From Bacilli bacterium (GTDB lineage Bacteria; Bacillota_I; Bacilli_A; Haloplasmatales; Haloplasmataceae): a DNA stretch of 8,787 bases. The stretch lies in contig JAAZCR010000149.1 of assembly GCA_012513195.1 (NCBI GenBank), forward strand, positions 1-8,787, given 5' to 3'. The position numbers and the translations under genes are program-made. Positions within the stretch are counted from its first letter, which is position 1, and the number at the start of each line of letters is the position of its first letter. The notes below the pieces were generated by a model. That model had not been told where the DNA came from, ran no database searches, and saw nothing but the letters and a program-made list of their open reading frames with translations. Positions 1 through 6,177 of this stretch are shown here, piece by piece.

Positions 1-9
1 AAGCATCAT

Positions 10-30
10 TGCAATTTTTATAAAATTGCA
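10..30. repeat. Short perfect inverted repeat, 9-bp arms
   Basis: The arms TGCAATTTT and AAAATTGCA are separated by TAT. A related but imperfect AT-rich stretch follows at about 42-55. There is no G+C-rich core and no T-tract that would make it a convincing terminator. No gene can be assigned to it because the sequence to the left is not shown. It may be an AT-rich operator, the end of a leftward unit, or chance in AT-rich DNA. Confidence 0.3.
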
Positions 31-193
31 TGTTTTCGCACAATTTTATAAAAATAGTGATAATTCATGCAATTAAATGACCTTATCTTTCTTAGTAATA
101 AGTGTATAATAACAACTTTAGGAAAAGTTAGCATAATAAGCAAATTAAAGTTAAAATAACATAATCATAAACAATATGACTAAATAAATATAA

Positions 194-220
194 AAGGGTA
201 GCCTAACTTGGCTTACCCTT
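194..220 (-). terminator. Rho-independent terminator after the bPH_2 gene
   Basis: The arms AAGGGTAGCC (194-203) and GGCTTACCCTT (210-220) pair with one bulged base around a 6-base loop. Read on the minus strand, the hairpin lies 9 bases after the stop codon of the bPH_2 gene and runs into TTTTATATTTA. A T-rich stretch (GTTTTATT) also follows on the plus strand, so it may work in both directions. Confidence 0.75.
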
Positions 221-228
221 GTTTTATT

Positions 229-633
229 CTAACCTCTTGACTGATTGATTAATACTCTAACAGTTTCTGGTTTCCTAATACCTATATAATTGATATTATT
301 GCGATTGGTACCTTGAATAATTACATTACCATATTTAAAGATTTTTCCCCAAAGTGATTGGGTAACAGTAATATTTTCTATACTTGACAATACCATTTCA
401 TCACAATGCGTATTAAGCCATCCGTATTTTTCAACGAGTTTTTTATTGGTGATTACAAATTCAGTGGTACAATATTTAACCGTTTTCTTAATAGCTTTAA
501 TAGTAGGAATTAATAATAACAAAAATCCTAAGACACCCCATATCCAAGCTAAGATTAATGGTAATGGATGAAGTTTGACTTTTGCGACAATAACTTCGTT
601 AGGTTGTTAAACATATTTTTCAACATAACCCAT
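229..633 (-). pseudogene. bPH_2 (PH-like, YdbT/DUF304-type) membrane protein, interrupted at codon 9
   Basis: The reading frame starts at ATG 633-631, behind a GAGGGG ribosome site 8 bases upstream, and begins MGYVEKYV. TAA (609-607) then interrupts it, and the same frame continues QPNEVIVAKVKLHP, a hydrophobic segment (roughly codons 24-45), and a bPH_2 domain to TAG at 229. The domain hallmarks are visible: TTEFVITNKKL, then YGWLN, SSIENITVTQSLWGKIFKYG and NVIIQG. Such proteins are small membrane-anchored PH-fold proteins of mostly unknown role. Without the stop it would be about 134 residues with a single membrane segment, near the short end of the family. Promoter, ribosome site and terminator all look intact, so the break may be recent, a sequencing error, or bypassed. 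The first ATG after the stop (codon 38 of the full frame) lies inside the membrane segment and has no clear ribosome site. The family call is strong; pseudogene status depends on one codon. Confidence 0.8.
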
Positions 634-669
634 TTTATTATCCCCTCTCTTAAGTTAATTTAAATAAAC

Positions 670-685
670 ATGATAATCTTATCAT
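670..685. promoter_or_regulatory. Palindrome overlapping the bPH_2 gene -10 box
   Basis: The arms ATGATAA and TTATCAT are perfect and separated by TC. The palindrome covers most of the -10 box TATGAT (minus strand, 686-681), the position expected for a repressor operator. No regulator is identifiable, and 7-bp arms made largely of A and T can arise by chance. Confidence 0.35.
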
Positions 686-709
686 AGCAAATCTTTATTA
701 TCTATTCAA
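681..709 (-). promoter_or_regulatory. Sigma-A-like promoter for the bPH_2 gene
   Basis: On the minus strand, TTGAAT (709-704) and TATGAT (686-681) are separated by exactly 17 bases. The predicted start of transcription is about 40 bases before the ribosome site GAGGGG and ATG at 633. The quality of both boxes and their spacing supports use by the housekeeping sigma factor. Confidence 0.65.
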
Positions 710-737
710 GATTTGATGATACAACAAAAACACTTTT

Positions 738-977
738 TCACAAAGCAAACCTATTTTTTTGTACTAATTCTTCAAGCATATAGTGGTGTGGATTAAAGAT
801 ATATATTTTATCATAAACTCTACCATTTCTCATAAACTTATGAAACGCAAAGGCAAACAGTTGTGCCCGACCAGTCGAATCAAATTTATTTTTCTTCGTT
901 ATTTTGAAATCAATTAAGCAGTTATTTATTGATAAATCTGAATCTCCCTTATAATTTAGCGATGAGGTTATAAACAT
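738..977 (-). pseudogene. PD-(D/E)XK nuclease-like C-terminal fragment (79 codons)
   Basis: The translation contains GDSDLSINNCLIDFKITKK: an acidic residue, a short beta-like segment, then IDFK. This is the layout of the PD-(D/E)XK nuclease core (D, then D/E-x-K). It is followed by a helical TGRAQLFAFAFHKF segment, with a strand KIYIFNP further on, which fits how these folds continue. Members are usually much longer, with an N-terminal part that is absent here. TAA directly precedes the ATG, only a weak AGG lies upstream, and the gap to the preceding gene's stop is about 50 bases. I therefore read it as a truncated remnant. A real 79-residue protein is possible. Superfamily membership rests on the motif alone; the specific family and substrate are unknown. 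Confidence 0.45.
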
Positions 978-1026
978 TTACCTGTAATTTTGACTTACTT
1001 TTTCATTTTTCTTCTAATATGATGTA

Positions 1027-1486
1027 CTAATATATAAATGAAACTTTACTTCCACATTTATGGCATGTTTCTTTCCATGCTGATAATGGTTGGCCACAAT
1101 GAGAACATTTAAATCTTGCTTCTGATTACTTTAACCATTCTTCAGCCAATCCATTCGCTATTTTTTTTTAAGTTTTCTCTTAAGTCTACTCCGATTTCAA
1201 GATATGACTGTGCTAATTTACCATGTTTCGTACAGATTTTCTTTTCATATTCACTACACTCGTAACAGTAGTTTAATCCTTTAGCACGTAAACAAACTAC
1301 AATTTTACATCCATAACCCCAACATGTACTACTTAAATCTCCACACCCATTACATCTTACCTGTTCTTCTGAACAATTAACGCTTTTTGCGATTTTCTGG
1401 CGTAATTCAGCATCATCGCGTTTACCGCGATAGATACTACAGGCCCCACAATAAAGTCCACATCTACCCATCAAACGCTTGTCCAT
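1027..1486 (-). pseudogene. DUF3795 cysteine-rich zinc-binding protein, frameshifted and with a nonsense codon
   Basis: The first part (MDKRLMGRCGLYCGACSIYRG, then CNGCGD, CWGYGCKIVVC, YCYECSEYEKKIC) has the clustered cysteines of DUF3795. I place the start at ATG 1486 because GTGGTGAT just upstream matches the Bacillota anti-Shine-Dalgarno sequence; an in-frame TTG (1504) and ATG (1501) lack this. The frame stops at 1142, after a run of nine A (1161-1169). In the next frame the family-like continuation IANGLAEEWLK, stop, SEARFKCSHCGQP follows, with a zinc ribbon (CSHC and CHKC) ending at TAG 1029-1027. Eight A's would join the frames; TAA at 1128-1126 then sits where family members usually have Gln or Glu, as I recall them. 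So two independent lesions separate the core from its ribbon. A shortened protein (114 residues) without the ribbon could still be made. DUF3795 function is unknown. A weak TATAAT lies at 1524-1519 without a good -35 box. Confidence 0.8.
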
Positions 1487-1623
1487 ACTATCACCACTCA
1501 TCAAAATTCTATACTAAAATTATAATACTTTAATTATTACAATTAAGTATAATTTTCTAAAAATTATTAGATATTGCAAGGAAATATAGATATAAAAATG
1601 ATGTATTTTTATATTAATATTAC

Positions 1624-1651
1624 TTTAGATCATTAATTAAAGTGCTATAAT
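1624..1651 (+). promoter_or_regulatory. Extended -10 promoter for the small 35-residue gene
   Basis: TATAAT (1646-1651) is preceded by TGC, giving a perfect TGnTATAAT extended -10. TTTAGA (1624-1629) lies 16 bases upstream as a partial -35 box. The transcript would start near 1658, just before the palindrome at 1669, with a leader of about 80 bases. Confidence 0.65.
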
Positions 1652-1668
1652 TGATTATGGATCCAATC

Positions 1669-1690
1669 TTAACTAATCTAGATTAGTTAA
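1669..1690. promoter_or_regulatory. Perfect 22-bp palindrome in the leader of the small gene
   Basis: The half-site TTAACTAATCT is followed directly by its exact reverse complement, with no spacer. It lies about 11 bases after the predicted start of transcription and 47 bases before the ATG. A gap-free palindrome of this length suits a dimeric repressor operator better than an RNA hairpin, because there is no loop, although part of it could still fold in the RNA. No regulator gene is visible nearby. Confidence 0.5.
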
Positions 1691-1736
1691 TTACTTCAAG
1701 AATTCATACATAAATGTCAGAAAAGAGGCGATATGT

Positions 1737-1844
1737 ATGGCAAAGAATAAGAACAACAAGACTGCTCAATCAGCAAAATCTGCTGAAAAAACTGCTTGCA
1801 ATACAACAGTAAAAACCGCTGAAAAAGCTCAAAATACTAAATAG
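1737..1844 (+). CDS. Small basic Lys/Ala/Asn/Thr-rich protein, 35 residues
   Basis: This is the only well-supported plus-strand gene. ATG 1737 is preceded 8 bases upstream by GAGG (1725-1728), and the frame ends at TAG 1844. The product begins MAKNKNNKTAQSAKSAEKTA and ends EKAQNTK. It is almost entirely Lys, Ala, Asn, Thr, Gln, Ser and Glu, with one Cys and one Val, and no hydrophobic core or membrane segment. Two related units, KSAEKTA and KTAEKAQ, suggest an internal repeat. An extended -10 promoter, a perfect palindrome in the leader and a strong terminator 6 bases after the stop make it a complete one-gene unit. Short Asn/Lys-rich proteins starting MAKN occur in Bacillota, some linked to spores, but I cannot assign a family. 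Such composition suggests a disordered, nucleic-acid-binding or packing protein; that is inference. The out-of-frame ATG at 1733 opens only 5 codons. Confidence 0.7.
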   Translation: MAKNKNNKTAQSAKSAEKTACNTTVKTAEKAQNTK

Positions 1845-1850
1845 CAATCA

Positions 1851-1876
1851 AAAAGCCCGACTTAAGTCGGGCTTTT
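1851..1876. terminator. Bidirectional Rho-independent terminator between the small gene and potD
   Basis: This is a perfect 26-bp palindrome with arms AAAAGCCCGACTT and AAGTCGGGCTTTT. The G+C-rich core GCCCGAC/GTCGGGC is flanked by A and T runs on both sides, so it can stop the small plus-strand gene (stop codon at 1844) and the minus-strand potABCD operon (potD stop at 1903). It is the strongest terminator in the window. Confidence 0.9.
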
Positions 1877-1902
1877 ATATTGCTTATATATTTTAAATTT
1901 TA

Positions 1903-3063
1903 TTATCTTGTCTTCACATTATTAACCATGTTAGTAATCTTCGTTAAAGAATTGACATCAAAGTTCGTTAATGGTGTACCCTTATATGGCTTTTCCCATG
2001 TTTCATCAGGTAAGGGATAATACTTTTCGATGGCTAAAGCCCAGTTTTGTAAATACTTATCATCCGAATTTTTACCCGCAAGAATCATGTTGTAACTTTC
2101 AACTAAAGGTGTACAATAACCAACCACACTGGCGTTTTCATAGGCATTTTGCGGATCTAAAAAGAAATTAATGAATGCATGAGCTAAATCAACATGACGA
2201 GCATTCTTGGGAATCACAAAGGAATCCATGAAGGCAATGGTTTCATCAGGAATATAAATATCATATGCTATATCACTAATATCTTTAGGATTTACTTCAT
2301 CATTTATTTCTTGATATAACATATCAAGAAAATCACCTATATAAACAAACGCTAAATCTAAGTCACGCTTTTGAATATTCTTCTTTAAAGTATCAGTACC
2401 CCATTCATTAAACTTACGCATTGATAGGGTCCTTTGCGCAATCGCGATATTTTCCTCGTTAGGAATGGCATTAGGTGACAGATGATTGTAAAACATTGCG
2501 GCTGCATAAGCGAAACGTGGAACATTGTACATCCCTACTTCTGTTCCTGTTGGTAGTTCTGCTTCATTAAAGAAAGCTTCCCAGCCTTTTTCTTTTATTA
2601 TTTCTTCTAAACCTGTTTTACGTTTATTATACATTAAACCAAATGTCCCCCAGAAATAAGGAATTTGGTAATCTGCATATTCGGGAAATACCGCACTCAT
2701 TGACTCAATGAATCCATTTACACCAGGCAGGAACATGTCTTCATGATAATTACTTAACTTCTCTTTTTGAATATGTTGTAACATACCACTTTCAAACATT
2801 CTTTGTACCATGTATTCAGAAGGTATTACTAAATCATAAGCTGTTGTACCTGATTTAATTTTTGAATAAAATAATTCGTTGGAGTCAGCTAATGAGATTA
2901 CTACGTTAATGTTATATTCTTTTTCAAACCGTTCAACTACCTCATCATTAATATACTCGCCCCAGTTTAAGATTAGTAAGGCTTCTTTCTGTCTTAATGT
3001 AACTAATGATAAGGCAAGTAACAATGCAAAACAAATACCAATTAGAATTTTAGTGGTTTTCAT
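1903..3063 (-). CDS. potD: Polyamine-type ABC transporter substrate-binding protein (PotD-like, divergent)
   Basis: Last gene of the importer operon, 386 residues. It captures substrate outside the membrane and delivers it to PotB/PotC. It shows the PotD/PotF fold signatures LNWGEYI (residues 32-38), DLVIPSEYMV (77-86), WGTFGLMYNK (138-147), MDSFVIPKNA (279-288) and GYCTPL (315-320). Residues 6-22 form one hydrophobic helix, but no Cys follows in a lipobox, unlike most Gram-positive PotD lipoproteins; it is probably held by an uncleaved helix or exported by another signal. Compared with E. coli PotD ligand residues (from memory), W34, Y37, S83, Y85, D257 and Y293 have counterparts. W229 aligns with Tyr241 and W255 with Phe278, and the D168/E171 region (MYNVPRFAY) lacks the acids. 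The substrate may therefore not be standard spermidine or putrescine. The start overlaps potC by 14 bases, with an AAGGA ribosome site inside potC. Family certain; substrate inferred. Confidence 0.9.
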   Translation of the reverse strand: MKTTKILIGICFALLLALSLVTLRQKEALLILNWGEYINDEVVERFEKEYNINVVISLADSNELFYSKIKSGTTAYDLVIPSEYMVQRMFESGMLQHIQKEKLSNYHEDMFLPGVNGFIESMSAVFPEYADYQIPYFWGTFGLMYNKRKTGLEEIIKEKGWEAFFNEAELPTGTEVGMYNVPRFAYAAAMFYNHLSPNAIPNEENIAIAQRTLSMRKFNEWGTDTLKKNIQKRDLDLAFVYIGDFLDMLYQEINDEVNPKDISDIAYDIYIPDETIAFMDSFVIPKNARHVDLAHAFINFFLDPQNAYENASVVGYCTPLVESYNMILAGKNSDDKYLQNWALAIEKYYPLPDETWEKPYKGTPLTNFDVNSLTKITNMVNNVKTR

Positions 3064-3934
3064 GATGTTGTTTCCTTCCTCGGAGAAGATTAGTTATGAT
3101 TAATAATATGAAGAAAAGGATAGTTACTAATGTGGAGAATGCGTACACCGAGGGTGATAAACTCTTTCTTCCCATACTACTATAAATCCATATAGAAAGA
3201 TTATCAAAACCATTACCAGTGGTATAATAACTAATCACAAAATCATCAAAACTCATGGTAAAGGCTAATATCATCCCTGAGAAAATACCTGCTTTAATGG
3301 CTGGAATAATAACTTTATATAAAGAAGGATATGGTTTAACCCCTAAATCCAATGATGCTTCAAAAAGGTTGGGATCAAGTTCGCGTAATTTCGGTAAAAC
3401 ACTTAATACCACATAGGGAAGCGTAAAGAAAATATGCGCAAGAAGCATCGTCCTCCATCCGAAGAAATAAGGAAAAATATGAATTAACGATGAGAAGATT
3501 AACATTAAGCCAATTCCACTCACAATATCCGCATTTAGTAATGGTATATTATTAAGTAACATTATATGTCTTTTGGCTTTTCTTTCTAAGGTAGAAATGC
3601 CAATCGCAAATAATGTACCTAATACAGTTGATATTAGGGTTGCCCAAATGGATATAAACACAGTATTTCTAATGGCTGTTAATAAAGAACCTTTATCAAA
3701 GATGTTAGCGTACCATTTAAAAGTAATTTGTCCAAATTCACTAGTAATCGTGCTTGAATTAATAGATTGAAGGAAGATGGTAAAAATGGGAATATACATT
3801 AAGAAAACCGCAAAAATAATCACGATGGCACGAAATACCTTAAATATTTTTTTCGTTAACCGATGTTCTTTATATCCATAATCCTCAATATTTGCCACTT
3901 CATATTGTTCATAGCCAGGATATTGCTTAATCAT
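3050..3934 (-). CDS. potC: Polyamine-type ABC transporter permease PotC
   Basis: Inner-membrane permease of 294 residues, partner of PotB. About six hydrophobic segments are visible (around residues 35-55, 90-115, 135-155, 160-180, 218-238 and 262-283). The cytoplasmic EAA loop that docks onto PotA is FEASLDLGVKPYPSLYKV (191-208), followed by IIPAIKAGIFSG. The N-terminus carries about 30 charged and tyrosine-rich residues (MIKQYPGYEQYEV onwards) before the first membrane segment, longer than the roughly 10 usual for PotC. The start is fixed by the ATGA overlap with the potB stop (4 bases), so the extension seems real. Its end overlaps the potD start by 14 bases. The order A-B-C-D and the EAA sequence make this the PotC-type rather than the PotB-type permease. 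Confidence 0.93.
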   Translation of the reverse strand: MIKQYPGYEQYEVANIEDYGYKEHRLTKKIFKVFRAIVIIFAVFLMYIPIFTIFLQSINSSTITSEFGQITFKWYANIFDKGSLLTAIRNTVFISIWATLISTVLGTLFAIGISTLERKAKRHIMLLNNIPLLNADIVSGIGLMLIFSSLIHIFPYFFGWRTMLLAHIFFTLPYVVLSVLPKLRELDPNLFEASLDLGVKPYPSLYKVIIPAIKAGIFSGMILAFTMSFDDFVISYYTTGNGFDNLSIWIYSSMGRKSLSPSVYAFSTLVTILFFILLIITNLLRGRKQHHENH

Positions 3935-4764
3935 AGTAGTGTTTCCCCTTCCTTATCAAATTTACTTACAAGGAAAATAGCCCCAAGAATAATTATTAAG
4001 ATAACTACCGCTAATAAGGAACCGAGATTATAGTTCATGTTTCGAAAATGTTGATCAATCACATTCCCGATTAGTAAAATATTGCCTTGTCCTAAGATTT
4101 CTGGTATCGCAAAACCAGACATACAAGGTAAAAAGACCATAATCGATCCACTGACAATTCCTTTTGTCGATAAGGGGAAAATCACTTTCCAGAACTTCTT
4201 TGTTTCTGTTAATCCTAGATCTAAAGCTGCTTCCTCTAATGAGTAATCGATTTTTTCTAGAGCGGTATAAATACTTAAGATCATGAAAGGTATATATGTA
4301 CTAATTAAACCTATGATTACTGCTAATGGTGTGCCAGCGATATCTAAACTAACATGTATACCAAGTTTTGATAATATATCGGTAATAATATTATGAGGTT
4401 CCATTATATTCTTTAATGCTTCAATTCTTAAAAGCATATTTGACCACATCGGTAATATTAAAATCGTCATAACTAAGAATTTATTTTTAAAATGGGAACG
4501 AAAGATTGCATACGCCACCATATAACCGATAACTATACAAGTTAGTGTAGCTATCACCGCGTAAAAGAGTGAATTCATAAACGCAATTACGGTTGATGAT
4601 GTGGTAAGATAACCAAAATTATCTAACGTAAAGATGGCTTTACTAAAATTTAATCCTTCATTATTTACGAAGGATAAGATAGCCATAATCACAAAAGGTA
4701 TAATGGCAAGAACGTAGAGCCAAACGAAATAAGGGATGGCAAGTTTCTTAAAATACTTATTCAT
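3931..4764 (-). CDS. potB: Polyamine-type ABC transporter permease PotB
   Basis: Membrane permease of 277 residues, the usual length for PotB. Hydrophobic segments are seen at about residues 11-33, 62-88, 97-113, 143-166, 202-223 and 246-266. The EAA loop contacting the ATPase is LEEAALDLGLTETKKFWKV (176-194), followed by IFPLSTKGIVSG. The downstream segment FLPCMSGFAIPEILG matches the conserved PotB pore-side region. Translation begins at ATG 4764, inside the last codons of potA (8-base overlap), and ends in a TGA shared with the potC start (ATGA). The overlaps suggest that the two permeases are made in fixed ratio by coupled translation. Nothing appears damaged. Confidence 0.94.
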   Translation of the reverse strand: MNKYFKKLAIPYFVWLYVLAIIPFVIMAILSFVNNEGLNFSKAIFTLDNFGYLTTSSTVIAFMNSLFYAVIATLTCIVIGYMVAYAIFRSHFKNKFLVMTILILPMWSNMLLRIEALKNIMEPHNIITDILSKLGIHVSLDIAGTPLAVIIGLISTYIPFMILSIYTALEKIDYSLEEAALDLGLTETKKFWKVIFPLSTKGIVSGSIMVFLPCMSGFAIPEILGQGNILLIGNVIDQHFRNMNYNLGSLLAVVILIIILGAIFLVSKFDKEGETLL

Positions 4765-5902
4765 CTTGAGCCACCCTCATTAAATGAATTTTGTATGGAT
4801 CTACTTTTAAGCCAATTTGATCATTCACTTTAACTTCTTCATAAGTATGGATGATTAATTCTACATCTTCAACTTTAGCGATAATTTCATAATGCACACC
4901 TTTAAAGATGGATGAAATAACCTTACCAACAAATACTGCTTTATCAAGTGATACAACATCCCAGTCTTCAGGACGAATAACGACATCGACAATTTCATTT
5001 TCAGCGAATTTATAACCAACACAAGGTATGCGCTTATTTAGTACTTCAATTTCATTTTCTTTAATATATTTACCACGAATAATATTCGATTCACCAATGA
5101 AATCAGCCACAAAACGATTAACTGGTTCGTTATATATTTCCTTTGGTGTACCTAATTGTTGGATTACCCCATCATTAATAACCACTATACGATCAGACAT
5201 AGTCATAGCTTCTTCTTGGTCATGGGTGACAAAAATAAAAGTAATCCCCAATCTTCTTTGCATTTCCTTTAATTCATAATGCATGTTTTGTCTTAATTTT
5301 AAGTCTAATGCTGCTAATGGTTCGTCTAGTAATAAAATCTTAGGCCGATTAATTATGGCTCGTGCTAACGCCACTCTCTGCATTTGTCCACCTGATAATT
5401 GATTGATTTTGCGGTATTCTAGACCTTGAAGGTTCACTAACTTAATCGCATACTCAGCATCTTGATAAATCTTTTCATTTATTAATTTATTTAATAAATG
5501 TTTCGTAATTTTCTTATTTGGATACTTATCTTGTGCTTCCATAATTAAGTTATCTTCCCCATAAAACATCAACTTACTAGCATAACTACTGTTTTTTAAA
5601 CCAAACACGATATTCTCAATCACATTTAGATGTGGGAATAGAGCGTATCTTTGAAAAACAGTATTAACAGGTCTTGCATATGGTGGTAAATCATTAACGA
5701 TTTTACCGTCAATGATGATAACCCCTGCCTCTGTTTTTTCAAAACCCGCGATCATTCTTAGTGTTGTGGTTTTACCACAACCAGAAGGACCTAAAAGTGT
5801 TAGGAATTCATTCTCATAAATTTGTAAGTTTAAGTGGTTTACGATCGTTTGCCCATCAAACGTTTTAACGATATCTTTTAGATCGATTAATACTTTTTTC
5901 AA
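4757..5902 (-). CDS. potA: Polyamine-type ABC transporter ATP-binding protein PotA
   Basis: Cytoplasmic ATPase, 381 residues, first gene of the operon. Walker A GPSGCGKT is at 38-45, Q-loop Gln at 84, signature LSGGQ at 169-173, Walker B ILLLDEP at 189-195, D-loop ALD at 198-200 and H-loop His at 227; a C-terminal TOBE-like region follows from about 275. Between FGL (100-102) and LSGG there are 66 residues, about 30 more than in E. coli-type PotA. The extra stretch (roughly 106-140) is rich in Lys, Asn and Asp and falls in the helical subdomain; I recall similar enlargements in Mollicute PotA proteins. The start is TTG (5902-5900), 9 bases after AGGAG. The next Met (residue 50) lies after Walker A, and the nearby ATG is out of frame, so TTG is the only sensible start. 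A sigma-A-like promoter lies about 45 bases upstream. All catalytic motifs are intact. Confidence 0.95.
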   Translation of the reverse strand: MKKVLIDLKDIVKTFDGQTIVNHLNLQIYENEFLTLLGPSGCGKTTTLRMIAGFEKTEAGVIIIDGKIVNDLPPYARPVNTVFQRYALFPHLNVIENIVFGLKNSSYASKLMFYGEDNLIMEAQDKYPNKKITKHLLNKLINEKIYQDAEYAIKLVNLQGLEYRKINQLSGGQMQRVALARAIINRPKILLLDEPLAALDLKLRQNMHYELKEMQRRLGITFIFVTHDQEEAMTMSDRIVVINDGVIQQLGTPKEIYNEPVNRFVADFIGESNIIRGKYIKENEIEVLNKRIPCVGYKFAENEIVDVVIRPEDWDVVSLDKAVFVGKVISSIFKGVHYEIIAKVEDVELIIHTYEEVKVNDQIGLKVDPYKIHLMRVAQDE

Positions 5903-5945
5903 CTTGTCATTCTCCTCATAATCTCTATGTAAAAGTACAACGACA

Positions 5946-5973
5946 ATTATATACTAATCCTTATTAAAATCAA
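5946..5973 (-). promoter_or_regulatory. Sigma-A-like promoter of the potABCD operon
   Basis: On the minus strand, TTGATT (5973-5968) and TATAAT (5951-5946) are separated by 16 bases. The predicted leader is about 37 bases up to the TTG start of potA, too short for a riboswitch. No clear operator palindrome is seen around it. Confidence 0.65.
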
Positions 5974-6061
5974 TCATTTTTATTTGAAATTTGCATATTA
6001 TTTTTTGGCAAAATTTTATAATTATCATTTGTAAATTTATATTGTTATATAAACAAAATAA

Positions 6062-6102
6062 AATAGGTGAATAGCCTAAATATATAAGGATTTTCACCTA
6101 TT
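6062..6102 (-). terminator. Rho-independent terminator after the P-loop ATPase gene
   Basis: The arms AATAGGTGAA (6062-6071) and TTCACCTATT (6093-6102) are perfect complements, with an inner CCT/AGG pairing inside the 21-base loop. Read on the minus strand, the hairpin runs into TTATTTTGTTT. It lies about 75 bases after the ATPase stop codon and 90 bases before the pot promoter, separating the two units. Confidence 0.7.
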
Positions 6103-6177
6103 GATATAACATCTAAAATAATTTAATATCACTTTTTAAATGTAATTATACTAACATGTTTTTTTCATTCAAAAGGA

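Noticed and set aside
1971..2171. Plus-strand open frames inside the pot genes (also 2879-3103, 3573-3770, 5028-5279)
   Set aside because: They lie antisense to intact, well-conserved potA, potC and potD, have no good ribosome sites, and their translations show no domain features.
5903..5945. Polyamine riboswitch or leader regulation upstream of potA
   Set aside because: The predicted leader is under 45 bases, with no stem structure beyond the ribosome site.
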